A stretch of DNA of 64,000 nt from Brevibacterium antiquum CNRZ 918 (GCF_900169145.1 NZ_FXZD01000002.1:124001-188000), one strand, 5' to 3'; counted from the first letter of the stretch, positions 1 to 11,940 are shown. Program-made: numbers and translations. The notes: a model not told the origin generated them from the letters alone.

Positions 1-229
1 CCTTGAGAATTCCGTGTATCTCGAAAGCCTCCAGTCCGTACATGGAGCAACTGGGATAGTACCGACAGACCTGTCCGTACAGCGGAGACACCGTGACTCG
101 ATAAGCTCTGATGAACCACACGAATGGCATGCGCGGTCCGATTCGGATCACCCACCAGACTGTGGGCCAGAATCCGGCTGGTCTGCGAGGCACCTCCGAG
201 GGGTGTTTCAGATCATGTTCGGCGTCCAC
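1..229 (-). CDS. yidD: YidD, membrane protein insertion efficiency factor (C-terminus cut by window edge)
   Basis: Reading the minus strand gives a protein with the YidD signature: a hydrophobic start, then SPLYG, then CRYYPSCSMYGLEAFE. These two conserved cysteines and the following HG are typical of this small, membrane-associated factor that assists YidC-dependent insertion. The chosen GTG start at 229 follows an in-frame stop directly and overlaps the end of rnpA by 17 bases, which suggests translational coupling. A later GTG at 193 is possible. The last residues and the stop lie outside the window. The order rpmH-rnpA-yidD is the normal one, with yidC expected next. Confidence 0.88.
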   Translation of the reverse strand, partial: MDAEHDLKHPSEVPRRPAGFWPTVWWVIRIGPRMPFVWFIRAYRVTVSPLYGQVCRYYPSCSMYGLEAFEIHGILK

Positions 230-578
230 GGCTCTCTAGCTTCTTCTGCGCCTTGTCCATCAGCATCGTGACCTCGGACTCAAGCACGGCGAAATCTGCT
301 TCGGCCGCCTGGGGCAATGCTCTGACTACGAATAGAGCTCCGGGATCCAGGCTGTCGAGCCGGACCCGCATGATCTCTCGAAGACGACGCTTCACTCGGT
401 TCCGTCGAACCGCGTTTCCAACGGCCTTGGATACGATGAAACCCACGCGTGCAGCGTGGGAATCATCACTAATTATCAGGCTGTGTGCCATCAAATGGTC
501 CGAGCGCACGCGGACGCCAGCTTTGAAGACTCTTCTGAAGTCGTCTCCGCTGCGGATCCGGTGAGCCGCGGTGATCAC
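213..578 (-). CDS. rnpA: Ribonuclease P protein component
   Basis: A 121-residue basic protein that binds the RNase P RNA and helps recognise the 5' leader of precursor tRNAs. The start MITAAHRIRSGDDFRRVF matches the N-terminal helix and strand of the family. The RNR signature region is seen at about residues 51-68 (KAVGNAVRRNRVKRRLRE). Length is normal for the family. It starts just two bases after the rpmH stop codon and its end overlaps yidD, so rpmH-rnpA-yidD form one transcription unit pointing away from oriC. Confidence 0.96.
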   Translation of the reverse strand: MITAAHRIRSGDDFRRVFKAGVRVRSDHLMAHSLIISDDSHAARVGFIVSKAVGNAVRRNRVKRRLREIMRVRLDSLDPGALFVVRALPQAAEADFAVLESEVTMLMDKAQKKLESRGRRT

Positions 579-580
579 AC

Positions 581-718
581 TTATGCCGAAACTTCGGCAC
601 GTCCCTTACGACGACGTGCGGCCAGGATCGAACGGCCGGCACGAGTGCGCATGCGCAGACGGAAGCCATGCTTCTTGGCACGCTTGCGGTTGTTGGGCTG
701 GAAAGTACGCTTAGTCAC
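581..718 (-). CDS. rpmH: 50S ribosomal protein L34
   Basis: A 45-residue, very basic protein beginning [20 protein letters not shown], an almost canonical actinobacterial L34. It binds the large ribosomal subunit. The start is GTG at 718 with GGAG seven bases upstream. It is the first gene of the minus-strand rpmH-rnpA-yidD unit and faces away from dnaA, with oriC sequence between them. A terminator-like hairpin lies about 50 bases upstream of the start codon in the leader (separate entry), so expression may be attenuated. Confidence 0.97.
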   Translation of the reverse strand: MTKRTFQPNNRKRAKKHGFRLRMRTRAGRSILAARRRKGRAEVSA

Positions 719-1133
719 TTCAAGTCTCCGATTTCTAGGTTGCGGTCGAACGGCTTTGCGTTCTCACAAAAAACGGCGGTGAGAATCTCGACCGCCGAGC
801 ACTCCTGTGCATAAGAGCCAAAAGATATTCAAGATAATCGGATGAAGCCCGGTACACAGGACACTCCATCTTAGCCAAGGTCAAAGTTGCTGGTCAAACT
901 CGATGGCGATGTTTCACGTCACTGTCGCGAACTGTTCGCCGAAATTCATCACCTGCACATCTGCGGTCGTCCACAAGTAACAAGGGTGTAGTTTTCCACA
1001 TGGTTATCCACCAGTGTGGAGGATTGCTGGGATGACTCGTCAGTTCTCCACAAACTGTGGAAAACTATGTGGAAGTCATGCACAGGTGTGGACCGCACCA
1101 AAGAGAAACGACGAAAACGGAGGAAGATTGACG
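719..1133. other. rpmH-dnaA intergenic region with DnaA boxes (left part of oriC, dnaA promoter)
   Basis: A 415-base divergent spacer with no gene. DnaA-box-like sites cluster near dnaA: 992-1000 (TTTTCCACA), 1004-1012 (TTATCCACC), 1044-1052 (TTCTCCACA), 1056-1064 (TGTGGAAAA, reverse of TTTTCCACA), and a weaker one at 967-975. They overlap the region where the dnaA promoter must be, which fits autoregulation of dnaA by DnaA. The open frame upstream of the chosen dnaA start runs through these boxes and is unlikely to be coding. Confidence 0.8.
768..797 (-). terminator. Intrinsic-terminator-like hairpin in the rpmH leader
   Basis: On the minus strand a 7-bp GC stem (CGGCGGT / ACCGCCG, 10-base loop) is followed directly by six T. 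This is a standard intrinsic terminator shape, but it points toward rpmH and lies about 50 bases before its start codon. It may be an attenuator for rpmH-rnpA-yidD, or it may stop transcripts coming out of the origin region if the rpmH promoter lies downstream of it. Confidence 0.55.
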
Positions 1134-2768
1134 GTGTCGAATTCCAAGAATGAGCTCATCAGCCAATGGCGGACGGTGGTCTCGACCCTGGATCAGGACC
1201 CCAGTCTCACCGCCCACCAAAAGGGCTTCCTCTCGCTCGCAGTGCCCAAGGCCCTCGTCGACAACGCACTGGTCCTACTTGCTGTCCGTGATGAGCACAC
1301 GCGCAGAACCATTGAGACACGACTCCTCGTCCCTCTGACCAAGGAGTTCTCCCACGTTCTTGGTTTCGAGGTGACCTTCGGGTTCGTTGTCGATCCCGAA
1401 CTCGACGTGCCGATCAGGTTCGAAGATCTCATCGGCGAGCCCACGCCGGGCTCGCCGATCGAAATCGATCCGGAAACATCCACCTCGGCGATGGGATCGG
1501 CCGGAGCACCTGCCTATGCGCCGGCACAGGCCTCATTCACTCAGCCTCAGTCACCGGCCCCATATAACCGCGCGCCACATCCGCAGCCGCAGGCACCCAG
1601 GTACGACGACGTTGGACCGGCACCCAGCAATGGGGCGCCTGTGGAGAGAACGACGCGAGAGATGAAGATCGCCGAGGCGACCGCCGCCCAGCCCACCCCA
1701 CCGGTCGAGGTCCCCGGCGTCGCCCAGCTCAACCCGAAGTACACCTTCGACACCTTCGTCATCGGTGCGTCCAACCGCTTCGCCCATGCTGCGGCCTTCG
1801 CCGTGGCCGAGGCGCCGGCCAAGGCCTACAACCCGCTGTTCATCTACGGCGATTCGGGACTGGGCAAGACACACCTGCTGCACGCGATCGGCTATTACGC
1901 GACACAGCTCTTCCCCGAGATCCGAGTGAAGTACGTCTCGAGCGAAGAGTTCGTCAACGACTTCATCAATACGATCGGTTCGTCGAAGACCTCGAACTCT
2001 CTGCGACCTGCGTTCCAGCGTCGCTACCGCGAGGTCGACATCCTGATGATCGATGACATCCAGTTCCTGCAGGGCAAGGATGCGACGGTCGAAGAGTTCT
2101 TCCACACATTCAATGCTCTGCACAATGAGGTCAAACAGGTCGTCATCACCTCCGACAAGCCGCCGAAGATGCTCAAGGGCTTCGAAGAGCGTCTGCGCTC
2201 ACGCTTCGAATGGGGCCTCCTGACAGATGTGCAGCCCCCGGACATGGAGACGCGCTTCGCGATCCTGCGACGGAAAGCGGCTGGCGAACAGCTGGATGTT
2301 CCCAATGACGTCCTCGAATACATCGCATCGCGGATCTCCTCTAACATCCGCGAGCTCGAGGGAGCACTCATTCGGGTGACAGCCTTCGCCAACCTCAACG
2401 ATCAGCAAGTCGACGTCAGTCTGGCCGAGACCGTCCTCAAAGATTTCATCACCCAGGACGACACCCCGACCATCACCGCTGCCGACATCATGGGTCAGAC
2501 CGCTGCCTACTTCAGCCTCACCCTCGATGACCTGTGTGGCACATCCCGCTCTCGGACCCTGACCACTGCCCGCCAGATCGCAATGTATCTGTGCCGTGAA
2601 CTCACGGAGCTGTCCCTGCCGAAGATCGGCCAGGCCTTCGGCGGCCGCGATCACACCACCGTGATGCACGCGAACAAAAAGATTCGAACTCAGATGGCTG
2701 AACGACGGGCGGTCTACACTCAGGTCACCGAGTTAACAAACCGCATTAAACAGCAACATCGCCTATAG
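1134..2768 (+). CDS. dnaA: Chromosomal replication initiator protein DnaA
   Basis: An AAA+ initiator that binds DnaA boxes, melts oriC and loads helicase. From the chosen start it has 544 residues: domain I (about 1-90, SNSKNELISQWRTVVSTL), a proline-rich linker, Walker A GDSGLGKTH near residue 240, Walker B ILMIDD near 303, and the box-binding helix-turn-helix with GGRDHTTVMHANKK near 502-515. The GTG at 1134 has GGAGGA nine bases upstream; a TTG at 1128 is too close to this site. The open frame extends back to 1014, but that part crosses DnaA boxes and has no domain I similarity. Confidence 0.97.
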   Translation: MSNSKNELISQWRTVVSTLDQDPSLTAHQKGFLSLAVPKALVDNALVLLAVRDEHTRRTIETRLLVPLTKEFSHVLGFEVTFGFVVDPELDVPIRFEDLIGEPTPGSPIEIDPETSTSAMGSAGAPAYAPAQASFTQPQSPAPYNRAPHPQPQAPRYDDVGPAPSNGAPVERTTREMKIAEATAAQPTPPVEVPGVAQLNPKYTFDTFVIGASNRFAHAAAFAVAEAPAKAYNPLFIYGDSGLGKTHLLHAIGYYATQLFPEIRVKYVSSEEFVNDFINTIGSSKTSNSLRPAFQRRYREVDILMIDDIQFLQGKDATVEEFFHTFNALHNEVKQVVITSDKPPKMLKGFEERLRSRFEWGLLTDVQPPDMETRFAILRRKAAGEQLDVPNDVLEYIASRISSNIRELEGALIRVTAFANLNDQQVDVSLAETVLKDFITQDDTPTITAADIMGQTAAYFSLTLDDLCGTSRSRTLTTARQIAMYLCRELTELSLPKIGQAFGGRDHTTVMHANKKIRTQMAERRAVYTQVTELTNRIKQQHRL

Positions 2769-3308
2769 AACACGGTATACACATCTGTGGATAACCATGG
2801 GGACAAACCACGTATCCTGGGGATAGAATGGTGGATAACTCCACGTTGTGAGTGGACGGCTGTGAACTACATGGATGTGCTTACCCAAGCGCCCACCGAA
2901 GCATGCGTGAGCGTACACAGGGGATCCACACCCTCCGAGGTCGCTCAGCCCTTGATTACTAGGGCGTAACAGTTGGTTGTCCACACACTCCACAGGTGCT
3001 AATACTTCTACTCCATGAATTGAAGTTGTAAGAGGGTGACCGCCACCGACTGCATCGGCTTGGTCGGAAGCTCTCGAGTGAGAGCTCGACACAAGCTCAG
3101 CGCACTGACAGTTATTCGAACACATGGTTACAGCCGATTCTCGAATGCGAGATCCTTCGGGTCTTGGTCCGAGCGGAACCTGTGGCCGATCATGATGTTG
3201 GCAGCCCGATGCCGGGAAGCTGAGATTTCCGATAGGCTGTGTAAAGTTTTCCGAGCAACGTCAAGCCAGTGACTTGAGTACGTCGGGTGGCCACCCCGAA
3301 GGAGTAAA
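2769..3308. other. dnaA-dnaN intergenic region: chromosomal origin oriC
   Basis: A 540-base spacer without a gene, in the standard position of actinobacterial oriC. DnaA boxes include 2786-2794 (TGTGGATAA, a perfect reverse TTATCCACA), 2830-2838 (GGTGGATAA) and 2977-2985 (TTGTCCACA); further partial boxes lie between. A relatively A/T-rich stretch at about 2995-3035 could be the unwinding element. The dnaN promoter must lie in the last part, before the GAAGGAG ribosome site of dnaN. Confidence 0.85.
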
Positions 3309-4448
3309 GTGAACGCCGAAGCATCTCCCCTGAAGTTCAAAGTCAACCGCGATGTCCTTGCCGATGCGGTGACTTGGGCTACCAAGACCCTCCCCAGCCG
3401 TCCTTCCGCGCCGGTGCTCACCGGCATTCTCATCACTGCTGAGGCTGGTGGGACCGTTCGTCTCTCCGTCTTTGACTACGAAGTCTCGTCCCGAGTCGAG
3501 ATTGCAGCTGATGTTGTCACAGCCGGCACTGTTCTCGTCTCCGGTCGACTCCTTGCCGATATCTCTAAGGCTCTGCCGAACCAGGAAGTCACCCTCGAAC
3601 AGATTGATTCGAAGGTCGATGTCACCTGCAGCTCGTCTCGGTTCTCGCTGATGACGATGCCTGTCGGCGAATACCCAGCACTGCCTCAGGTCCCCGATGC
3701 ATCGGGAACCGTCTCAGCTGGTGAATTCCAGAACGCCGTCTCACAGGTCACGATCGCGACATCGAAAGATGACACTCTGCCGATCCTGACCAGTGTTCGT
3801 GTTGAGATCGAAGGCGAGAAAGTCACACTTCTGGCCACCGACCGCTACCGGCTCGCTGTTCGTGAATTCACCTGGAACCCCGGTCGTCCCGACGTCTCCG
3901 CAGTCGCTCTTCTGCGCGGACGGACACTGTCTGATGTGTCGAAGTCGCTGGGCGGTGATGTCACGATCGGCCTGAGCAATGATGCGGGCAAGGACCTCAT
4001 CTCCTTCACCTCGGCGGGGCGGGTCACAACCTCACTGCTGGTCGAAGGTGAATACCCCAAGGTACGTTCCCTGTTCCCCGATTCCGTACCGATCCACGCG
4101 ATCGTCGAAACGGGTGTTCTACGTGAGGCCGTCCGTCGTGTCTCCCTCGTCGCCGAACGAAACACACCACTGCGCTTCGAGGTCAGTGATGGAACGCTCA
4201 CGCTCCATGCCGGAAGCGGCGACGATGCTCAGGCATCGGAAGCCGTCGAGGCAGTGCTGCAGGGTGACCCGATCACTGTCGGCTTCAACCCGCACTACAT
4301 CGCCGAAGGTCTGGCCGCCATCGAGAGCCCGTATGTGAACTTCTCGTTCACACAGCCGATGAAACCCGTCATCATCTCGGGTCAGAGAGATCTGGACTCG
4401 TCGGCCGACGAGTCGTATCGATACTTGCTCATGCCAACGCGTATCTGA
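3309..4448 (+). CDS. dnaN: DNA polymerase III subunit beta (sliding clamp)
   Basis: A 379-residue ring-forming clamp that holds replicative polymerases on DNA. Three repeated clamp domains of about 120 residues are visible, with FKVNRDVLADAVTWATKTLP at the start and the typical C-terminal end in the PTRI region (MPTRI is the last segment, as in other clamps ending MPMR/L-like). The GTG start has GAAGGAG upstream. The TGA stop is directly followed by the ATG of recF, so the two are probably co-translated. Confidence 0.97.
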   Translation: MNAEASPLKFKVNRDVLADAVTWATKTLPSRPSAPVLTGILITAEAGGTVRLSVFDYEVSSRVEIAADVVTAGTVLVSGRLLADISKALPNQEVTLEQIDSKVDVTCSSSRFSLMTMPVGEYPALPQVPDASGTVSAGEFQNAVSQVTIATSKDDTLPILTSVRVEIEGEKVTLLATDRYRLAVREFTWNPGRPDVSAVALLRGRTLSDVSKSLGGDVTIGLSNDAGKDLISFTSAGRVTTSLLVEGEYPKVRSLFPDSVPIHAIVETGVLREAVRRVSLVAERNTPLRFEVSDGTLTLHAGSGDDAQASEAVEAVLQGDPITVGFNPHYIAEGLAAIESPYVNFSFTQPMKPVIISGQRDLDSSADESYRYLLMPTRI

Positions 4449-5573
4449 ATGTGGATATCCCGACTTTCGCTGCGTAACTACCGGTCATATCCCGAACTCG
4501 ACCTCGAGTTCGAACCCGGGGTCACCACATTCGTGGCCGACAACGGAACCGGCAAGACCAATATCGTCGAAGCCATCGGGTATCTGGCCCATCTGCGTTC
4601 TCATCGAGTTGCCTTCGATGCACCGCTGGTCAATGAGTCCGCGCAGACGGCAACCGTGTCCGCTCTCGTCAACCGCGATCAGCGTCATGCCACGGTGGAA
4701 GTCTCGATTCAGTCGAAGGGTGCCAACCGGGCAAGGGTCAACCGCTCCCCGGTGAAGATGAAGGAGATACTCGGACTCGTCTCCTGTGTTGTCTTCGCAC
4801 CAGAGGATCTCAGCCTTGTCCGGGGCGAACCAGCAGAACGACGGTCGTGGATCGACACCCTGGTTGTGTCCCGCAACCCTCGTTATTCTTCGGTGATCAC
4901 GGATTTCGAGCGTGCTCTCAAACAGCGCAACGCACTGCTCAAACGTCTGCGGGAGGACCGCGACCCCGGACTCGAAGCTACGTTGGACATCTGGAACATG
5001 GCCTATGCGGACTCCGCCTCCGAGCTGGTCTACGGCAGGCAGAGGATCCTCGCCGATATCGTCGAGCCGCTGCAGAAGAACTTCGCCCATATCGCCGCCG
5101 ATGCTCGACTGGAACGCCAAGGCATCAAGGCTCGATACGATTCACGCATCGACTATTCACAGGCCGGATCCGCTGCCGAATGCCGGGAGTTGCTGTTGGC
5201 CGCCCTTGAGCGCAGGCGCACCACAGAGATCGAACGGGGTCTGACCCTGCACGGTCCCGGGCGCGATGATCTGGCGCTGACGATCGGCGATCATCCGGCG
5301 AAGGGCTATGCCTCACACGGCGAGACATGGTCGCTGGCGCTGGCGATGCAGCTGGCCGGATGGGATCTGCTGAGTTCCGATGCCGGGTCGATTGCCGAAC
5401 AGCCAGTCCTCGTCCTCGACGATGTCTTCGCCGAACTCGACACCGGACGTCGGAACCGACTGGCCTCACGGATCACTGCTGCTGAGCAGGTATTCATCAC
5501 TGCGGCCGTCGACGGAGATCTGCCCGACGGGCTTGAGGGCCGCAGAATCGGTCAGGAGCGTCTGCTCCCATGA
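4449..5573 (+). CDS. recF: DNA replication/repair protein RecF
   Basis: A 374-residue SMC-like ATPase that loads RecA at gaps with RecO and RecR. Walker A is seen at about residues 32-40 (DNGTGKTNIVEAI), the YRSYPELDLEFEPG start is typical, and the Walker B region VLVLDDVFAELD lies near residue 320. The start ATG follows the dnaN stop without any gap, and the end overlaps the next gene by four bases (ATGA). Length is normal. Confidence 0.96.
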   Translation: MWISRLSLRNYRSYPELDLEFEPGVTTFVADNGTGKTNIVEAIGYLAHLRSHRVAFDAPLVNESAQTATVSALVNRDQRHATVEVSIQSKGANRARVNRSPVKMKEILGLVSCVVFAPEDLSLVRGEPAERRSWIDTLVVSRNPRYSSVITDFERALKQRNALLKRLREDRDPGLEATLDIWNMAYADSASELVYGRQRILADIVEPLQKNFAHIAADARLERQGIKARYDSRIDYSQAGSAAECRELLLAALERRRTTEIERGLTLHGPGRDDLALTIGDHPAKGYASHGETWSLALAMQLAGWDLLSSDAGSIAEQPVLVLDDVFAELDTGRRNRLASRITAAEQVFITAAVDGDLPDGLEGRRIGQERLLP

Positions 5574-6082
5574 GCGGCATCGAGAAGGACACCTCGACTC
5601 CGGTCGCAGCACTCGAAGCCCTTGACCGCGTCCGTCGGATGGAAGCGACCGAGGCGAAGTTCGTCCGCAGCCGTCGCAGGTCACGGCTGCGAGGAGAAGC
5701 CGTCTACACGTCGGCGGGCAAAGACAAACGTGATCCGGCAGCGATCTCATCGGCACTGGGAAAGCTGATCTCCGCCCGAGGCTGGTCGTCGTCGATCGAC
5801 ATCGGCAAGGTGCTGGGCCGGTGGCCCGATCTGGTGGGAGAACAGGTGGCGATGCACTGCAAACCTGTGGATTTCTCCCCTCCACTGCTGATCATCGCCG
5901 CGGACTCAACGACGTGGGCGACTCAGCTTCGAGTCCTCAAGCCCACGATCCTGAGAGCTTTGGAGGCGGGCCTCGGCTCACAGACGATCACGGAGATCGA
6001 GATCCGCGGACCACGGGGACGCAGCTTCAAGAAGGGTCGGCGCAGCGTGTCCGGTCGGGGACCACGTGACACCTTCGGCTGA
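5570..6082 (+). CDS. dciA: DciA/DUF721 family protein, likely replicative helicase loader or operator
   Basis: A 170-residue protein in the place of the DUF721 gene between recF and gyrB. The core around residues 60-140 (LGKLISARGWSSSIDIGKVL, then GRWPDLVGEQVAMHCKPVDF) is the DUF721 domain of DciA, which interacts with DnaB helicase in bacteria without DnaC. Termini are basic and probably disordered (N-terminal Arg-rich stretch, C-terminal GRSFKKGRRSVSGRG). The ATG overlaps the recF stop by four bases. Function is by family and context. Confidence 0.85.
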   Translation: MSGIEKDTSTPVAALEALDRVRRMEATEAKFVRSRRRSRLRGEAVYTSAGKDKRDPAAISSALGKLISARGWSSSIDIGKVLGRWPDLVGEQVAMHCKPVDFSPPLLIIAADSTTWATQLRVLKPTILRALEAGLGSQTITEIEIRGPRGRSFKKGRRSVSGRGPRDTFG

Positions 6083-6299
6083 ACGCGGGAGTCCATCTGA
6101 GATTCGACGATCGGCTGAACTTCGGCAGAGGATTTCTGGAGTCTGTGCGGAGGCCGAGCTGAAAACCATAGAGGGCCTTAAACGGCGATAGCCGGTCCCG
6201 TTCGTGCCCGGGGGTACATCTGAGGCTTCAAAATTCCGCAAATGTACCTTAATGGGCCGCTTACGGGCATTTCCGGTCTTGGCGCGGTAGAATAGGTAG

Positions 6300-8327
<2,028 letters not shown>

Positions 8328-8332
8328 TCCTC

Positions 8333-8368
8333 ACCGTCGGTTCTCGACCACTGTCGAGAGCCGACGGT
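8333..8368 (+). terminator. Strong hairpin between gyrB and gyrA
   Basis: A 16-bp stem with a 4-base loop (ACCGTCGGTTCTCGAC, cact, GTCGAGAGCCGACGGT) contains one G-U pair and starts five bases after the gyrB stop. No T tract follows on the plus strand, so it may be a partial terminator, a processing site or a stabiliser of the gyrB mRNA end. It sets the gyrB:gyrA ratio if transcripts read through. Confidence 0.6.
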
Positions 8369-8436
8369 CATACAGACTCTCACGAACTCATTCACCGCCG
8401 TGCTGCGCGGGTTAAGACACAAGGGAAGAGCCCACA

Positions 8437-10995
8437 TTGGCTGACGAAAACGATATCGGAACCGAAATCAACCGTGTCGAACAGGTTGATCTCAATCTGG
8501 AGATGCAGAGGTCGTACCTCGATTATGCGATGAGCGTGATCGTCGGCCGCGCCCTGCCGGATGTCCGCGATGGACTCAAGCCCGTCCACCGGCGCGTGCT
8601 GTACGCGATGTTCGACGGCGGCTACCGCCCGGACCGCAACTTCTCGAAGTGCTCACGCGTCGTCGGCGACGTCATGGGCCAGTACCACCCGCACGGCGAT
8701 ACGGCGATCTACGATGCGATGGTCCGCCTCGTGCAGCCGTGGACAATGCGCTACCCGCTCGTCGCCGGACAGGGCAACTTCGGCTCACCGGGTGATGACG
8801 GCGCTGCCGCCCCGCGTTATACCGAGTGCAAGATGGCTCCTTTGGCCCTTGAGATGGTCAGGGACATCGAAGAGGGCACTGTCGACTTCCAGGACAACTA
8901 CGATGGCCGCAACCAGGAGCCGACGGTTCTGCCCTCGCGGTTCCCGAACCTGCTGGTCAACGGTTCCTCGGGTATCGCCGTGGGTATGGCCACGAACATC
9001 CCGCCGCACAACCTCCGTGAGGTCGCGGCCGGGGCTCAGTGGCTTCTCGCTCACCCCGAAGTCAGCAAGGAAGAGGCACTGGAGGCGCTGCTCGGCATCG
9101 TCAAGGGCCCCGACTTCCCAATGGCTGCGACGATCCTGGGCCGCAAGGGCATCGACGACATGTACCGGACCGGCCGCGGTTCGATCACGCAGCGCGCTGT
9201 CGTCGAGGTTGAGGAGATCCAGGGACGCACGTGCTTGGTCGTCACGGAACTGCCGCATATGGTCAACCCCGACACCCTGGCCGCGAAGATCGCCTCCTAC
9301 GTCAAAGACGGCAAGGTCGCCGGCATCGCGGACCTCCGTGACGAGTCCTCGGGACGCACAGGACAGCGTCTGGTCATCGTGCTCAAGCGCGATGCGGTGG
9401 CGAAGGTCGTGCTCAACAACCTCTACAAGCACACGTCACTGCAGGAGAACTTCTCAGCGAACATGCTGGCGATCGTCGACAGCGTGCCGCGCACCCTCAG
9501 TCTGGACTCGTTCCTGCGCCTGTGGGTCAAGCACCAGATCGAAGTCATCGTCCGACGCACCGAATTCCGTCTGCGCAAGGCCGAGGAGCGCGCGCATATC
9601 CTGCGTGGCTACCTCAAGGCACTCGATGCCCTCGACGAGGTCATTGCTCTGATCCGTCGTTCACCCTCTTCCGATGAAGCTCGTACAGGTCTGATGGAGC
9701 TCCTCGAGGTCGATGAGATTCAGGCCAATGCCATTCTTGATCTGCAGCTGCGCCGCCTCGCCGCCCTGGAACGCCTGAAGATTCAGGAAGAGGCAGACAA
9801 GATCGAGCAGCAGATCGCCGAGTTCAAATACATCCTCGCGACTCCCGCCCGTCAGCGTGAGATCGTGTCGGAAGAACTCGATGAGATCGTCGAACGCTAC
9901 GGCGACGACCGCCGGACAAAGATCCTGGCCGGATTCGACGGAGATGTGTCGATGGAAGACCTGATCCCGGAAGAAGAGGTCGTCGTCACCATCACCCGCG
10001 GCGGATACGCCAAGCGCACCCAGAATCACCTGTACCGGGCACAGCACCGTGGTGGTAAGGGCATCAAGGGCGCAAACCTGCGTGGAGATGACGTCGTCGA
10101 GCAGTTCTTCGTCACCTCCACACACAACTGGCTGCTGTTCTTCACGAACACCGGTCGCGTCTACCGGGCCAAGGCCTACGAGCTCCCAGAAGGTTCACGG
10201 GATGCCAAGGGTCAGCACGTGGCGAACCTGCTCGCTCTGCAGCCGGGTGAGACGATCGCCAAGGTGCTCTCCATCCGAGACTACGAAGAAGCCGACTTCC
10301 TCATCCTGGCCACGCAGTCCGGTGTCGTGAAGAAGACCCGTCTGAGTGAGTACGACTCGAACCGCACAGGCGGCGTCATCGCGATCAACCTCCGTGAGTA
10401 CAAGGGACAGCCAGACGAGCTGGTCTCCGCACGGATCGTCAGCTCCGAGGACCACCTTCTGATGATTTCCCGCAAGGGAATGTCGATCCGGTTCGCGGCC
10501 GACGATGACTCGATTCGCCCCCTGGGCCGAGTCACCGGCGGTGTGACCGGAATGAAGTTCAAGGGCGATGACGAGCTGCTGACCATGGATGTCATCCAGC
10601 CAGACACCTTCGTCTTCGTTGTGACAGAGGGTGGCTATGCCAAGCGGACTCCGGTCGATGAATACCGTCTGCAGGGCCGTGGTGGCCTGGGAATCCGGGT
10701 TGCCAAGATCACGGAGCAGCGCGGAGACTTGGTGGGCGGACTGATCGTCGATGAGGGAGAAGAAGTCCTCGTCGTCATGGAACGCGGTAAGATCGTACGG
10801 TCGAATATCGATGAAGTTCCGGCAAAGGGACGCAACACCATGGGTGTGGTGTTCGCGAAACCGGGCAAGAATGATCGTATTATCGCTGTAACGCGTGGAC
10901 CCGAGACCGTGGTCGAAGAACTTGACGAAGAAGCTGAGGAACCGGAAGGTGAGGACGTAGAGCCTCAGACCGGCAGCGAGGATGTGGAAGAGTGA
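8437..10995 (+). CDS. gyrA: DNA gyrase subunit A
   Basis: An 852-residue DNA-cleaving subunit of gyrase. The active-site tyrosine is in AAAPRYTE near residue 130. The GyrA box QHRGGKG lies near 535, and the C-terminal DNA-wrapping propeller follows, ending in an acidic tail ([16 protein letters not shown]). The start is TTG at 8437 with GGGAAG upstream, giving [13 protein letters not shown]. The quinolone-resistance region reads [11 protein letters not shown], with Thr89 at the position of E. coli Ser83. The stop overlaps the next gene by four bases (GTGA). Confidence 0.98.
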   Translation: MADENDIGTEINRVEQVDLNLEMQRSYLDYAMSVIVGRALPDVRDGLKPVHRRVLYAMFDGGYRPDRNFSKCSRVVGDVMGQYHPHGDTAIYDAMVRLVQPWTMRYPLVAGQGNFGSPGDDGAAAPRYTECKMAPLALEMVRDIEEGTVDFQDNYDGRNQEPTVLPSRFPNLLVNGSSGIAVGMATNIPPHNLREVAAGAQWLLAHPEVSKEEALEALLGIVKGPDFPMAATILGRKGIDDMYRTGRGSITQRAVVEVEEIQGRTCLVVTELPHMVNPDTLAAKIASYVKDGKVAGIADLRDESSGRTGQRLVIVLKRDAVAKVVLNNLYKHTSLQENFSANMLAIVDSVPRTLSLDSFLRLWVKHQIEVIVRRTEFRLRKAEERAHILRGYLKALDALDEVIALIRRSPSSDEARTGLMELLEVDEIQANAILDLQLRRLAALERLKIQEEADKIEQQIAEFKYILATPARQREIVSEELDEIVERYGDDRRTKILAGFDGDVSMEDLIPEEEVVVTITRGGYAKRTQNHLYRAQHRGGKGIKGANLRGDDVVEQFFVTSTHNWLLFFTNTGRVYRAKAYELPEGSRDAKGQHVANLLALQPGETIAKVLSIRDYEEADFLILATQSGVVKKTRLSEYDSNRTGGVIAINLREYKGQPDELVSARIVSSEDHLLMISRKGMSIRFAADDDSIRPLGRVTGGVTGMKFKGDDELLTMDVIQPDTFVFVVTEGGYAKRTPVDEYRLQGRGGLGIRVAKITEQRGDLVGGLIVDEGEEVLVVMERGKIVRSNIDEVPAKGRNTMGVVFAKPGKNDRIIAVTRGPETVVEELDEEAEEPEGEDVEPQTGSEDVEE

Positions 10996-11846
10996 GCGAG
11001 AACAAACAGCCAGGCTCAGGCAAGATCATACGCACGTCCAGTGGCTCCACCCGCTTGACAGCAGGATCGTCGAAGGACGGGGAGAAGGCTGATCATTCTT
11101 CCGGCTCCGATGACCCGGGCGGCTCCGGCGAATCGGCGGGCTCGAATAGATCGGCAAGCTCGGGTGAATCGGGTACTGCACCCGATAGGAACCGAGTCGT
11201 TGCTCCCCCTACGCCCAAGGCCTCGCCGAAGCCCAGCAAGGCTCCCTCGGCCGGTCAGTCCTCAGCCGGTTCGGCCTCCGGCCGGCAGCCCTCTGCCGGG
11301 ACCTCCACCGGTGGCTCGACGCCTTCGAGTCAGGCAACCGGTTCGCAGAACTCAGCGTCCGGAAGTGGTCCGGCCACCTCGGCGATGGGATCAGCGTCCA
11401 ACACCATTCGCGCCAGCTCCGGCAGCGTGAAAATGGGCGTCAAGAACATGGTCGACAGCGGCAAGGGCAATAAAAAGAAGAAGGGCCCGCGAACGGTTCG
11501 CCTCACCGTGTCAGCGGTGGACCCATGGTCGGTCATGAAGATGTCGTTCCTCATGTCTGTGGCCATCGGCATCGCCACCATCGTGGCATTCGTCGTGCTC
11601 TGGGTCGTCCTCCAGGCCACGGGCGTCATGAGCGGTCTGGAAACGACGATCTCCGAAGTTGCCGGCGCGGAATCGGCCGAGAAGATCGTCGGGATATTCG
11701 GTTTCGGACGAGTTGTGGCCGCCGGCTTCATCATCGCAGTCATCAACATCGTCCTGATGACCGCCCTGTCCACTCTCGGTGCGTTCATCTACAACATCGG
11801 ATCCCTCATCGCGGGTGGATTCCATCTGACACTGACCGACGACTGA
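10992..11846 (+). CDS. DUF3566 domain-containing membrane protein
   Basis: A 284-residue protein. The first 160 residues are Ser/Gly/Pro-rich and disordered (many SAGS and SGSG stretches). The C-terminal 110 residues are the DUF3566 domain: [20 protein letters not shown], then two membrane helices at about 190-215 and 235-265. This gene regularly follows gyrA in Actinobacteria; no biochemical role is established. The GTG start overlaps gyrA, so it belongs to the gyrase transcription unit. A hairpin terminator follows. Confidence 0.9.
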   Translation: MSENKQPGSGKIIRTSSGSTRLTAGSSKDGEKADHSSGSDDPGGSGESAGSNRSASSGESGTAPDRNRVVAPPTPKASPKPSKAPSAGQSSAGSASGRQPSAGTSTGGSTPSSQATGSQNSASGSGPATSAMGSASNTIRASSGSVKMGVKNMVDSGKGNKKKKGPRTVRLTVSAVDPWSVMKMSFLMSVAIGIATIVAFVVLWVVLQATGVMSGLETTISEVAGAESAEKIVGIFGFGRVVAAGFIIAVINIVLMTALSTLGAFIYNIGSLIAGGFHLTLTDD

Positions 11847-11902
11847 GACCTGCGGCAGCCTCTTTCGGTGCTATGTGCTCCTACCTGCTCCCAGAACCTG
11901 GC

Positions 11903-11940
11903 GGCGGCTCGGAATCCCAGTCTGGGAATTCCGAGCCGCC
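11903..11940 (+). terminator. Hairpin terminator after gyrA-DUF3566
   Basis: Arms starting GGCGGCTCGGAA and ending TTCCGAGCCGCC pair over about 18 bp with one bulged base and a tight CAGTCTG loop. It closes the dnaA-to-DUF3566 plus-strand block before the tRNA genes. No long T tract follows. Confidence 0.65.

Noticed and set aside
1014..1133. Longer dnaA reading frame starting at 1014
   Set aside because: This part contains several DnaA boxes, has no similarity to domain I, and a good GGAGGA site precedes the GTG at 1134.
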